This document shows positions 11,341 through 22,458 of a stretch of DNA of 64,000 nt, one piece after another. Position 1 is the stretch's first letter. Each line of letters begins with the position of its first letter. The position numbers and the translations under genes are program-made. Under the pieces are notes generated by a model. That model did not search any database. It saw only the letters and a list, made by a program, of their open reading frames with translations, and was not told where the DNA came from. The DNA is from Nageia nagi (Eukaryota > Pinophyta): the NCBI GenBank assembly GCA_050084985.1, contig JBITNC010000001.1:142352001-142416000 (forward strand). The letters run 5' to 3'.

Positions 11341-12100
11341 CTCTTATGCATTAATGGCTTCATTTGTTGATCCTTCCTCATGTACTGAAGTTGCTACCAA
11401 TGAGGACTAAAAGAAAGTCATGAAGGATGAGATTGAGAAAATCCAGAAGAATGACACCTGGGAGCTTGTGCCTTCTCCCAAAGATAAAAAGGTAATTAGT
11501 GTAAAGTGGATTTATAAACTAAAGCATAATCCTAACAAGAGTATCGCAAAGCACAAAGCCTATCTAGTTACTAAGGGATATGCTCAAAAGGAAGGGCTAG
11601 ATTATGATGAGACTTTTGCCTTGATGGCTAAGCTAGAGATTGTAAGATCTTTGCTTGCACTTTCCTTTTATTTTGATTTGATAGTTTATCAGATGGATGT
11701 TAAATCTGCCTTCCTTAATGGATATTTAAAAGAGGTTATTTATGTTAAGCACCCTGAAGGATTTATTATTTTTGATCAAGAAGATAAGGTGTATAAGCTC
11801 AATAAGGCTCTTTATGGCCTTAAATAAGCACCTTAGGCATGGTATGCCTGGATTGATGGTTACCTTTAGAAAAATAGTTATTAGATATGCTCAATAGAAA
11901 GCACTTTGTACACAAAAGTTGAAGGTAGCAACTTCTTTATTCTATGCTTGTATGTTGATGATATTATTTTTACTAGTACCTCTAATGCTATGATAGACCA
12001 ATTTAAAAATGCTATGATCAGTGAATTTGAGATGAGTGATCTTGGAGAGATGAATTATTTCTTAGCTTTCAAGTCAAGCAATCCTCTAGTGATATTTTGA
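11341..12100 (+). pseudogene. copia reverse transcriptase of element A
   Basis: The best-preserved part of element A. 11420-11826 is open and reads WELVPSPKDKKVISVKWIYK, then [19 protein letters not shown] and YKLNKALYGLK, the first RT motifs of copia. The frame breaks at 11825 with TAA and TAG at two family Gln positions. It resumes at 11906-12098, where LYVDDIIF (about 11947-11970) is the active-site YVDD. The polymerase residues are present but the chain is cut. Confidence 0.9.
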
Positions 12101-12117
12101 TCACTTAGTCCAAATAT

Positions 12118-12900
12118 GTGGAAGATTTGTTAGCCCACTTCAAGATGCAAAATTGTAGCCTCATTGATACACTAGCTATTATTAGAGCCAAGATGTTGAA
12201 GGAAGACTCCTCTCCAAATGTTGATTCCACTATGTACCGATCCTTAATTGGTAGCCTTATGTATCTCACTACTACTAGGATGGATATCATGTTTGTTGTC
12301 AACAAAGTAGCCTAATTCATGCACTCACCACATCAGATGCATTGGATTGCAGCCAAGTGGATCCTATGCTATTTGAGTGGTACACATTAATATGGGCTCT
12401 AGTATAAATCCTCAAACCAAGCAATGTTATAGGCCTATACAGATGTCCATTAGGCTGGATGTCTTGATGAATGGAAGAGCATGTGAGGGTATGGATTCTT
12501 CTTTGGAAAATCTTTGATCTCATGGAGCAATAAGAAGCAACCCACTATTGCACTTTCATCAGCAGAAGTTGAGTATATTATTGCCTCCAACACTTGCACA
12601 CAAGCCATTTGGCTTGCTAGTCTATTTGAATATTTGGGTATGGATATTGAGCTCTCCATTTCAGTGCAATATGAAAATATTAGCATAATTACCATGACCA
12701 AGAACCTTTTGTTTCACAATAAGACAAAGCACATTGATATATGCCATCATTTTATGAGAGATCTAGTTGATGATGGCTTTATCCAGTTTCATCATTATCA
12801 TACTGATGCTCAAATTGCAAACATCTTTACAAAACCATTGCCTAAGGATCATTTTTTCTACTTTTGGAGCCAACCTAGAGTCCAAACCTTAGACATTTAG
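12118..12900 (+). pseudogene. copia RT C-terminus and RNase H of element A
   Basis: Two open stretches (12118-12312 and 12514-12897) carry the end of RT (YRSLIGSLMYLTTTRMDIMF) and RNase H (SNKKQPTIALSSAEVEYI, then NKTKHIDICHHFMRD and ANIFTKPLP). The middle (12313-12513) has stops at Gln/Trp positions. The pol frame ends at a TAG at 12898-12900, about 150 bases before the 3' LTR. Confidence 0.88.
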
Positions 12901-13032
12901 GGGGCAAATTTTGGCAAATCTTGATTAGCTCAGGATATTGGTTAGACTCTATATATATTATATATGTATTTAACTTTATTTTCTTTGTATTTACATTTTT
13001 TGGTCAACAAAGAAAATCTTCTCATTTTATTA

Positions 13033-13051
13033 TGGAGATAAAGGGGGCGAT
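13033..13051 (+). promoter_or_regulatory. polypurine tract of element A
   Basis: A purine-rich run, GGAGATAAAGGGGGCGAT, lies directly before the 3' LTR. It would prime plus-strand cDNA synthesis. Confidence 0.8.
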
Positions 13052-13973
13052 TGAAAAATCTTAATCTCCACTCCTGGGTGTTATGGTGCTCTATCTTCGA
13101 GCACTATTGCATTTGCCCTCCCATAGGCTTTGTGTCACTTTCGGGTGTTAGCATTGGCATGATTTTTTCAGCTTCAGGCATCGCACACTGTCTCCATCTT
13201 TAGGCTCTCTTCCTCTACCTTGGGTGCTACTGATCTCTAAATCTATTCCCTTTCATGTTTTATCTCTTGGGCTCCTAGACTTACTGACCTATCTCTAGGC
13301 ATTCCCAAACCTTGGGCTCCGAGACTTAATCACTACCTGAAGTGACTACTATTCTTCGAGATGTGTTTTATTCTGCTCCAGGATTTCCTTCTTTGGGACT
13401 TGTTAACACCCATCCATTTTTTACTGAGTGAATCATTATTTTAGAGCTCATATCTCGGGTCTTGTTATGCTATGACACCTCTTTTACTCCAAAACTCGGA
13501 TTCCACTCTAGAAAGGTCTTTCTATCCCAAAATTAAATGCTCAACCTCAACACTAGTTTTTGAACACCGACATTAACATTTTTTTGTACAAAAATGGATG
13601 ATCCACCTTCTACAACCATTTAATTTGTTTTAGATGTCATGCATATAGAAAGAGCATGGGCTTCCTTTACTCTCTATAGAAAGGACCACAAAATTTGTGT
13701 ATGGAACCATGTTGCATTTAATTTTATTTTTGACCAAGTAGTAGGCATATAATATTAGATAGCCTGGGTGTAAATAATGAGGATGGAGGAGCAAATTAAA
13801 GAAACGTGTATGTTTTTCTGTTAGCTCCAATAGAGCATTGTAAAAATATTTACTTCTCTACAATACAAATATATTTTAGGTCTCCTATTTATCTCATTAT
13901 TTATTCTACCTATGGGTAGCCTCGTTGTGCTTTAGCTATACACATTATTGTTTATTTTTCTTCAAAATATTCA
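13052..13973 (+). repeat. 3' LTR of copia element A
   Basis: 922 bases, TG...CA, followed by the TSD AGTAT. It is longer than the 5' copy mainly because of extra sequence around 13555-13620. Confidence 0.9.
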
Positions 13974-13978
13974 AGTAT

Positions 13979-14440
13979 TTTGTAGATATATATTTCAGAT
14001 ATGCAGACTAATTTTACGATCTTTGACTAGCATTGAGAGGTTATCCCATTCCCATATTTACACTTTCATTCTCTGTATTAGTTGTCAATTGCAATGTATA
14101 ATGAATCCAAGACTTCTTGTTTTTTAAGTTAGTTGATCTATTATTCAATCTATCAATTGAGAGTAATCTAATTATAGTAGGATCTTTTTGCTATTTAACT
14201 TGTTCGAATAGTTCGCTTTAAGTTCAATCTATGACCAACAAAGTGAATCTATGGATTCTTTCTCAATAGATATTATGGAAAACAATAGATTTGTCATTAC
14301 CCTGCATAATTTTATTCCAAAATTTAATGAAATTTGATGGAAAAAGTTTGAAAAATGAGTTAAATCTTGGATAACATAACCTACATTATTGTGGCTTATT
14401 TTCTTATCAAATAATAATCAAAGGAGGTCAGTGCCTGACC
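13979..14440. other. AT-rich DNA without recognisable features
   Basis: Right flank of element A. I see no domain, RNA gene or repeat terminus. Confidence 0.4.
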
Positions 14441-15100
14441 TGACCTTCACATAAGCACCACATACCATGTGACCATTTCTACGGGGCGTTATTTACCAAG
14501 GTTGTATGAGTTTCCGAAGGCAAAATTTGCTTCTGAGATCATTCATCTGTCCTTAAACGGATAGTATGAGCAGAGTATGGCTTTGTTGTGAATCATAAAT
14601 AGAAAAAAGATCATTTAATTACAAAAAATATATATACAATAGAAAGGCACCTAGGCAAAGGAAGATGTTCGTTGATGGTTTGATAGGCTCAACTTTTCGT
14701 TGTATGTTTTGTGAGAAGTAAATCACTGATGAAACAAATAACCTCTGTTATAGTCTGCACTTGGCTTCAAAGAAATTACATGATTAGTTGTTGGATTCAA
14801 GGAGATCTAAAAACAAAAACCATGGAAATACCTATTGCAGCGTTTTCTACCATCCGACGGGTGGAAGAGTCCAAATGCAGATGAAATTTGATCTGGAATG
14901 CAAATATTTTGCCCGTCTTGCCATTAATTTCGTTGGTGCAGTCCAGTGATGAGCAATATGACAAGTATCTACAGTGACATGTTTGATGCTGTGGGGAAAT
15001 ATGAACTAAAGAATGAGGAGTTGAAAGAAAGAAATTTTGTTAATGTCTTCAGGAGATCAAGAGCGGTCTATGGGAAAACTGTAGGGATTACATTATATCA
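14441..15100. other. less AT-rich unique-looking stretch
   Basis: Base composition rises relative to the flanks, and the + frames give short exon-like pieces such as MKFDLECKYFARLAINFVGA (about 14880-14940) and MFDAVGKYELKNEELKERNF (about 14980-15040). These read in different frames with no splice structure I can defend. It could be a decayed host gene piece or the body of the tRNA-derived repeat next to it. Confidence 0.25.
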
Positions 15101-15104
15101 CTCT

Positions 15105-15175
15105 TAGTGGGATTTGAACATGGAATACCATGTGAAACAGGGTCACAACATAATCCACTAACAAACTGTGATCAG
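15105..15175 (-). repeat. tRNA-derived SINE-like Pol III promoter block
   Basis: On the - strand, CACAGTTTGTTAGTGGAT (15153-15170) resembles a tRNA A box (CTCAGTTGGTTAG). TGTTCAAATCCC (15109-15120) fits the B box GGTTCRANNCC. They are about 35 bases apart in the correct order. The stretch does not fold into a complete tRNA that I can draw, so a tRNA-derived SINE head or tRNA pseudogene is likelier than a working tRNA gene. The ends are not defined. Confidence 0.4.
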
Positions 15176-15239
15176 ATCAAGAGAGGCTGGAGAAGCTTAC
15201 ATTAAATCAATGGTCAGAAATTGTTTAACTCCAGCAAAA

Positions 15240-16170
15240 TTTTATGATTGATACCATTATTATTATTTTTTTAATTATTATTATTATTATTATTATTAAT
15301 TCAACATGAATCCAAAATAGTGATACTATTGAAAGAGTCTTTAAAAACATTTATAAATTATTTTAATTTCTAAATTTATAATTAAATGTCATGATCAACA
15401 ATGTCTTTAAATTATTAATATTTAATAATTTTTGTTTAATTTTTTAATATTTTTTTTTTATGATTTAAAATATTATATTAATCTAATGAAATTAGATATT
15501 AATGATAGAAACTGGCTTGAGAAAAATTAAAAAATTAATATTGTTATTATTATTATAATTATTTTTTTATTTTTTAATTATTATTATTATTTATAATTAT
15601 AATATTTATTGTTATTTTTATGATTTAATATAAATTTTTTAATTTCTTTTGTTATTATTATTTATTATTTTATTTTTTTTAAATTTAATTTTAAATATAT
15701 ATAATTTTCATATTTTAAATTTATATCTAAATTTTGTATTTTTTTAATTTTTATTTTAAATTTATATTAATTTATTTTTAAAGTTTATATTTAATTTTTT
15801 TATTATTATTGTTATTATTATTATTATTTCATCTAAATTATTATTATTAAGTATTTTTTTCATTAATTATTAATTATTTATTATTTATTATTATTACTAT
15901 TATTATTATTATTATTTGTTTATAATTTTGATTGTTATTATTATTTATTTAAATGTTATTATATTATCTTTTAATTATTATTTGTTATTATTATTATTAT
16001 TAATTTTTAGTTTAGTTATTCTTAATATTATTATTATTTTCTAATTTTAATAATTACTGTTGTTATTAATTTTTTAGTTTGTTTTATAATTTATATTTAA
16101 TTATAAAATTTATATTATAATTTGTATTAAAATTTATATTAAAATGTATAATTTATTTATTTATTATTAT
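15240..16170. repeat. TTA/ATT-rich low-complexity tract
   Basis: About 930 bases made almost wholly of A and T, with repeated runs of TTATTATTATT and ATTATTATT (15263-15297, 15570-15590, 15800-15830, 15890-15920, 15975-16000). It looks like an expanded and degraded trinucleotide microsatellite. No gene is possible here. Confidence 0.85.
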
Positions 16171-16740
16171 TTTAGAAAAGGCATGTTGTCCTTGTGAGGT
16201 GGACTTGGAGCAAGTGTTGTCCGTATTATACAGGTATGGCTGGCGAGTATTAGGAAGGTCGTTCTCCCCCCACCTAAACGTGAAGTCAAGGAAACGCACA
16301 TCTCTCTCCAATCTCCACCTTCCACACAGATTTGAGGATCAATGACCCCATCTCCTTATCTCGTAGACCTTGAATACCGTCAGGAAGTTGAGCCATCATA
16401 TGGATGAGTTAAGCCCGATTGATGGATGGAGAGCACTATTCAATCTGCTAATTCACTTCTTTCAATCCTTATTAGAAACAAGCATTAGCCATCCCTACTA
16501 TTCTAATAAGTGCCAGTATTTTTCCCTACCATTACGATAAGGGGTTACAGTCGCGTTTGATTGAATTCTAATGAATAGGGATCTGGATGGAGTCATCAAA
16601 CTACCTATGACCCCCCCACTACTACTAATGGTCCCACTATTACTCAAGGGATGCGACTAGTTTCGGAGATGATGCTCCAGTGCTCGTAAGGAAGAGAGGC
16701 TTAGATATATAAGAGATGAAGCACGTAGATGTGAGCCAAG
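16171..16740. other. GC-richer flank upstream of PPR fragments
   Basis: Composition changes sharply at about 16180. I see no open frame or domain. It may be the 5' part of the broken PPR gene that follows, but nothing shows it directly. Confidence 0.3.
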
Positions 16741-17100
16741 AATATTTTTATCTATTAAGAGCAGTTGAAAATGGTTTTGCATAGAACTGGGAATTGTTTG
16801 ATAAGATGCATGATGCAAACACAGTTTAATGGAATGCAATGATCACAGGATATGCACGTAATGGGTTTTCTGAGAAGGATCAAATACTTTATAGAAAAAA
16901 TGTAATTATTAAGAGTAGAGTCAGACTTGCAATTGTTTTCACTCAGATAGGCAAAAAGAAACCTATCTTTCAGAATGCCAAACTTTTGCAATTGTTTGAT
17001 AAGATGCCTCATCTAAATGAAGTCTCATGAACTGCAATGATTGCAGGATATGCACAAAATGAGTTTGAGAAGGCCCTAGAGACATTTCAGCAAATGATTC
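16741..17100 (+). pseudogene. PPR gene fragment (two repeat units)
   Basis: Two pentatricopeptide-like units read on the + strand. The first is LFDKMHDANTV, stop, WNAMITGYARNGFSEKDQ (about 16795-16880). The second is LFDKMPHLNEVS, stop, TAMIAGYAQNEFEKALETF (about 16993-17085). This phrase (FDKM...VSWNAMIAGYAQNG) is the standard repeat of plant PLS-class PPR proteins, which bind organellar RNA. The units are separated by unrelated sequence and carry stops at the conserved Trp, so this is a pseudogene fragment. Confidence 0.75.
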
Positions 17101-17541
17101 TATTGGTGGTGGTTCCTTGTTCTTTGGTAGGCCTCGAATCTCTTATTTGACCCATAACGTAGAGGGAGAGAAGGATATGGAGTCTGTTGTTCCCTATTTT
17201 CTGGGTTGCGTTGGTTATTTCATTTCGGGGTATGTTTGTACAATAACACGAATTTATTTCTGAATCTTGATCTCGATGTAACGAGGATTTGTAATGCTTA
17301 AAGCTCTTGTTGGAGAATATACAAAAAGTCATTTGCATTCCTGTCGGTTGTGCTCTTGAAACAAAGTTGGGCTGCCTCATGGAGGTACGTGTCTCATTTT
17401 TTTCTCTTGTAACCTCTCTAGAATTGTTACTATTCCTTCATTTGAAACGATAATAATAGGAAAATAAGAATAATATATTTTTATTCTATTTTATTTTGTA
17501 ATTAAGGGGTAAGTTTTAATTATATGAATAATAATTAGACC
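17101..17541. other. no gene recognised
   Basis: The first 300 bases are less AT-rich and could be the decayed continuation or 3' end of the PPR fragment. After about 17400 the DNA turns AT-rich. There is no supported coding sequence. Confidence 0.3.
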
Positions 17542-17801
17542 TAAATAAAGGAATTTGAAATAATTATATTTTTATTTAGCAATTATAAATAAAAATATAT
17601 AAATAAATTATTCAATTTAATTAGAATATTTTTCAATAAAATAAAATAAGAAGATTTTATTTATGTTAGAGTAAATAAAGGAATGTGAAAGAATTATATT
17701 TTTATTTAGCAATTGTAAATAAAAATATATAAATAAATTATTCAATTTAATTAAAATATTTTGGAAAAAAATAAAATAAGAAGATTTTATTTATATTTTA
17801 A
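17542..17801. repeat. 130-bp tandem duplication
   Basis: The 130-base segment from about 17542 is repeated directly from about 17672. Marker strings TAAATAAAGGAAT, TTTTTATTTAGCAATT, and AATAAGAAGATTTTATTTAT recur at this spacing. The copies differ by a modest number of substitutions. Function unknown. Confidence 0.85.
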
Positions 17802-17992
17802 ATATTTTAATTTCAAAGAAATGTGGATAAAAATAAATATAGTTTTACTAATTTAAATCTAATAAGTACGTGAAGATGCAAATATTATGAAATTATTGCA
17901 GTTTAACTTTAGGAATATGGTAGCTTAGGGTTTCAATTTAAAAATTATTTTTGAGATGTCATTTACTCCAGCCAACATTAGAAGGTGTTGTC

Positions 17993-18477
17993 TGTTAGGA
18001 TTTGCTATTATTTAGAAATAATATTGAGAAATAAATCAATTCATATTGAGAAATAAATAATTCATATTTGCAGAAGAAACTTAAACAACAATAATCAAAA
18101 ATAATCACATAAGAGATTGACACAATATATAATGAGGTTAATCCAGTCCTTTATTCAATCTTTCAAGCAACATAAGGAATCACCAACAACACTCTGCTAT
18201 ACACATCCTCTCAATGGATCAATAAGAAATCTCCCAATACATTCTCTCTCTCACTCCTCGAATTACAGTAATTGCAATTTAACAATTATGGATTCTAGCT
18301 TGGAATTAGACGCCAATTGTATATCCATAAATCATGACCTTTTTTCTATTTTTAGCTAGAGTGAATTTTTTCAATTTATAAATATTCCAATTTCTATAAT
18401 AGAAATATCTAAATTATAACAAAGAGAAAATTGATTATCGCAAATGTTTAGGCTCCACTTCTTATCAATCTCCCACT
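17993..18477 (-). repeat. 3' LTR of copia element C
   Basis: 485 bases. On the + strand it runs from TGTTAGGATTT to CTTATCA. It is bordered at its high-coordinate side by ATCTCCCACTTGG, whose complement is a purine-rich tract as expected just before a 3' LTR. It matches 22459-22928 with substitutions and several indels. Confidence 0.87.
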
Positions 18478-18479
18478 TG

Positions 18480-19320
18480 GAGACTAAAACATTGTTCCTT
18501 CTAACAACTAAAGATTGAATTATTCTATCTTTGATCTCATTCCATGAGACCAACCAAAGCTGAGAAATAGCTCAAATTTTCCCTTGTCACCACTTTGGTA
18601 ACATGTCTTCTAGATTTTGTGATGGAGGGAATTTTTCAAGCTTTAAATATCCATCTTCAATAACTGATCGAATGAAATGATACCTAAGTTTTATATTCTT
18701 GGTTATTGAATGAAATGTTGGGTTCTTAGTGAGGTCTATAGCACTCTGGATATCACTCCACACCTTATTTTCTTCTTGCTTCTTCTCTAACTCTTCCATA
18801 AAACTTTAAAGCCATATAAACTCCTTGCTTGCTTTAATAATGCCTACATACTCTGACTTCATGGTTGAAAGTGTAACCACTTGTTGTAGTTTAGAGATCC
18901 AGTTGATCGTTGTTCCAACTATAGTAAACACATATCCTATTATGCTCCTTTCACCATCCATATCACCTACCATATTCAAATCAACATACCCTTGTAGATA
19001 AACATTAGAATCTCCAAAATTCAAATAATAATTTGAAGTTCCTCTTAAGTACCTAAATATCCATTTAACAACTTACCAATGAGCCTTACCTAGATTATTC
19101 ATAAACCTACTTACCACTCCCACTTCTTATGCTATATCAGGCCTTGTACAAACAATAACATATATCAAGCTCCCCATTGTAGAAGCATAAGAAACCTTGG
19201 CCATATAGTCAAGTTCCTTCTGTGTCTTGGGATATAAGTATTTGGTGAGCTTGAAGTGATTTTCCAAAGGTTGAGAAATTGGTTTAGCATCCTTCATGTT
19301 GAACCTCTTCAATACCTTTG
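18480..19320 (-). pseudogene. copia RNase H and RT C-terminus of element C
   Basis: Open pieces at 19312-19127, 19024-18806 and 18799-18587 on the - strand read YASTMGSLIYVIVCTRPDIA, YLQGYVDLNMVGDMDGERS and KLQQVVTLSTMKSEYVGI. These are the end of RT and the RNase H domain. The last piece carries the NIKLRYHFIRSVIEDG block of the RNase H end. Short gaps with stops separate them. The family DADWAGD-like motif reads YVDLNMVGD. Confidence 0.85.
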
Positions 19321-19349
19321 CAATGTAGTCCTCCTAAAATAGCTTCAAT

Positions 19350-20060
19350 ATATGGCTTTTCCTATCTTGATTAATCCTCATCCTAAGAATTTTCTTGGCC
19401 TCTCCCAAATCCTTCATGTCAAATGTATTTACCAATTATTTCTTGAGCATGTTTATATCATATATACTTATTCCTGCAACCAACATGTCATCCATATACA
19501 ATAAAAGAATAACATAATTTCCATTTCCAGTATTCTTGAAATAAATACAGTGATCACTTTGACATCTCATGAAATCCCGTTCACTCACAAAACTATCAAA
19601 ATTCATATACCACTTCCTAGGAGCCTTTTTAAGGACATACAAACTCTTTTTCAATTTACACATAAGATTCTTTTTACTTGTAATCTTCAACCCCTCTAGT
19701 TTTTGCATATAAATTTCTTCTTTTAAATGTCCATGGAGGAAAGTTATCTTTACATCTAATTATTCCATATGCAAGTACTATATAGCAACCAAACTCAAAA
19801 TAGTTTGAATAGAAGTCATTTTTACAATAGGGGAAAAATCTCATCAAATTCTAAACCTTTTCGTTGTGTAAATCCTTTTACTACCAATATTTCCTTATAA
19901 CTTTTTTGGCCTCCTCCTTCCTCTTTTACTCTATAGACCCATTTGTTGTGTAGGGCCTTCTTTCTAATAGGAAGCTCAACCAAATCCCAATTTTGTTTTA
20001 TGTAAGAGAATCCATCTCATCATCCATTGCAAGCTCCCACTACTTGCAGGTATCTAATTG
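19350..20060 (-). pseudogene. copia reverse transcriptase of element C
   Basis: The piece at 19708-19436 reads KLKKSLYVLKKAPRKWYMNF and ends LLLYMDDMLVAG, the copia RT core with YMDD at the active site. The part from 20060 to 19710 has RT motif-like sequence in frames broken by stops. The polymerase motif is intact but the gene is not. Confidence 0.85.
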
Positions 20061-20499
20061 TAATGCTTCATACAAACACTCAAGTTCACTAGCATTAGTA
20101 AATAAAACATAATAAAGAGGAGAGAATAACATTTTGGAAACTTACTTTTGTAGGCATAACATAATTAGAAAAATATTTTAGGATTCTAGTTTTCCTTGTA
20201 GATTTTCTAACAACACTTATAGGAGACTGAGGTGCTTATTGTTAAACATTTTATAGTGGAGATTATGGTGGAGTTTAAGGCTCTTTGACCTCATGATGTA
20301 CTTTTTGTACACTCTTCTCACTAACATCATCAAGCTCTACAAACTTTGATTCATCTTCCTTTACCTGCAATCTAAAGACAACATCTCTACTTCTGATAAT
20401 CCTATGGTGAGTATTATCCTATAATCTGAAATCCAAATCATCAGTAACATAGCTAATAAAATAACACTTCTATGATTTTGCATCCAGTTTCTTCATTTA

Positions 20500-21200
20500 T
20501 TCTTTATCTATATGTGCAGAGGATTCACATACAAAAGCTTTAAGAAATAAATAGTAGTTCACATATTTACTTGTCCATGTATCTTCCAGAATCCCACCAT
20601 TCAAAGAAGTGCAATGCCCCCTTTGATCAAATAAATAGAAGTGTCAACATAATTAGCCCACAAATACAAAGGCAAACTAGCATGTAGCCTTAGGCATCTT
20701 GCGCACTTCATAATTTTCCTATTCATCCTCTCAAAAATACCATTTTCTTGAGATGTTCTTGAAGTGACCTTTATCCTTATGATTCCATTTAAAAAGCAAT
20801 AATTATCAAAATCATTATTGTAATATTCTTTACCATTATCTATCTTGAGACTTTTTACTTTTTTACTAGTATCATTATCCACTAATGCTTTCCACTTTTA
20901 AAATGTATCAAAGACATCAAACTTATTTCTAACATAGTAAACTTAAGTTTTTCTTATGGAATCATCAATAAAAGACACATAATAATTAGAATCATTGAGA
21001 GAAGTTACTTGAGTCGACCCCCATACATCCATGCAAACCAACTCTAACTTTTCTTTCTTCTTCTCTTTTCCAACTTTCAATAATCTTACCCTTTTCTATT
21101 TACCATAAATACACTCCTCACAAAACCTCGATCCACTTCCTTGAGTTTTGGTAATAATTTTCATGAGTGCAAAATCTTCATTCCTTTCCCACTAGCTTAA
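20500..21200 (-). pseudogene. copia integrase of element C
   Basis: The open stretch 20882-20601 reads KVKSLKIDNGKEYYNNDFDN, then ENGIFERMNRKIMKCARCLR and LPLYLWANYVDTSIYLI. These are the second catalytic Asp (DNGKEY) and third acidic residue region (ENGIFERMNR) of the DDE core. Upstream to about 21200 lie the zinc module and first Asp in broken frames. The Glu of the last motif is visible. Confidence 0.85.
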
Positions 21201-21339
21201 TCTACAATGCCACATCTTTACGTCTTTTCCTTTAGCAATAAAATTTATAGTGCATATAGATGAGTTAGTAAGAAAATAAAATGTACCAACTAATTTACCT
21301 TTAGCAACCATAATATAGCCTTTTTTTAACTTCTAAGAT

Positions 21340-21790
21340 TTTTATCCAAATGTAGTTGTAAAACCTTATTTGTTAAGGATACTAGCTGAGATCAAACTTC
21401 TCTTCAAATTGGGAATATACCATACTTTATTCAACACCAGTAGAGTTCCATTGGACAATCTCATATTTATCTTTCCTCTTCCCTCAATTTAGAAAGGATG
21501 ATTGTCTCCTAATAGAACATATCCAAAATCTCCCTAAACATACTCTACAAAATAATGTTTATGTGAAGTAGCATAAAAAGATTCACCAAAGCCAATAACC
21601 TAGTAATCATTATTCTTATCTAGAGACAATATCAAAGCATCCTACAATATTTCACTAGCTATATTAGCTTTTGAGTTATTACCTTTATTTCCTCCATCCT
21701 CACCTTTTTCATCATTGATTATATTCTAGCAATCCTTTTTAAATGGTCTTTCTTGCTATAGTACTAGCATTTAGCTTTTCCTTTGCCTCT
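21340..21790 (-). pseudogene. copia protease and gag knuckle of element C
   Basis: From about 21640 down, the - strand reads GFGESFYATSHKHYFVEYV, then GKINMRLSNGTLLVLNKVWY and IPNLKRSLISASILNK. This is copia protease, with the catalytic DSGAS replaced by GFGES, so the Asp is lost. Just upstream, at about 21780-21735, YYSKKDHLKR stands where the gag CCHC knuckle belongs, with Cys residues missing. Confidence 0.75.
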
Positions 21791-21986
21791 TGACTTAGAT
21801 CTTCCTCAAGATCTTCCTTTCCTTTTACTTCTACCTCTTTCTCTCTATTAATATCATTCTTGATGATGATGCATCATTGAAGGATTTTATCCTCATACCT
21901 CCATTTATAATAACACCCAAAACATCATCAAAAACTAACTTATTAGAACTAGATGCAAAGTTACTTACTACCATTACCAAACTATC

Positions 21987-22440
21987 CTAGCTCTCTAGAA
22001 GCAAGCATAAAATTAGCAAAGCTCTAATTTTATCATCAAAAACAAATCCTACAAAACTCATTTGACTAAGTATTATATTAAACACATTTAAATTATCTTG
22101 AATTGAAGCACCTTTATTCATTTTTATATTAAATAATTTCTTCACAAGAAAAACTTTATTTGAAATCAAGGGTTTCTCATACAACCTAGCCAATGGATCC
22201 ATTACATCCTTTATAGTTTTCTCTTTAGAAATATTGAAGGAAACTATGCTAGCCAAGCATAACCTCATCATTTCCAATGCTTTCATGTCTAATAGAGTCC
22301 ACTCATCATCAAAAATTGCAGTTGGTTTCTTTTTCTTACCTTCCAAAGGTTGGTAGAGGTCCTTCTCATAGAGGTAATCCTCCATTTGCATTTTCCAAAG
22401 CTAGAAATTTTGGCTGTTGAATCTTTCTATCTTGAACTTT
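21987..22440 (-). pseudogene. copia gag of element C
   Basis: Open from 22391 to 21987. It reads MQMEDYLYEKDLYQPLEG, DDEWTLLDMKALEMMRLCLA and LARLYEKPLISNKVFLVKKL, the standard copia gag order (W-KMQMEDYL at the N-terminus). The residues just upstream (to about 22440) continue the gag in the same style but include stops. It lies directly inside the 5' LTR, so this element has almost no leader. Confidence 0.85.
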
Positions 22441-22445
22441 GAATC

Positions 22446-22456
22446 CTCTAATGCTA
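22446..22456 (-). promoter_or_regulatory. degraded primer-binding site of element C
   Basis: The complement reads TAGCATTAGAG beside the 5' LTR. It resembles the tRNA-Met site TGGTATCAGAG with three substitutions. Position supports it more than sequence does. Confidence 0.5.
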
Positions 22457-22458
22457 GT

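Larger units (their letters stand above)
7906..13978 (+). mobile_element. Ty1/copia element A, full length with 5-bp TSD
   Basis: A complete but dead copia retrotransposon. Its LTRs are 7911-8811 and 13052-13973; both start TGAAAAATCT and end in TTCA. AGTAT lies directly outside each end (7906-7910 and 13974-13978), a perfect target-site duplication. The primer site follows the 5' LTR and a purine-rich tract precedes the 3' LTR. The internal order is gag, protease, integrase, RT, RNase H, which is the copia order. Frames are broken mostly by TAG/TAA, with a few shifts. The whole element is 6063 bases, about the normal size for plant copia. Confidence 0.93.

Noticed and set aside
15105-15175. 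Functional tRNA gene
   Set aside because: A and B boxes are present but altered, and I could not draw acceptor and anticodon stems. Kept only as a SINE-like block.
17087-17380. 97-residue minus-strand open frame
   Set aside because: No domain similarity, and it overlaps the end of the plus-strand PPR fragment.
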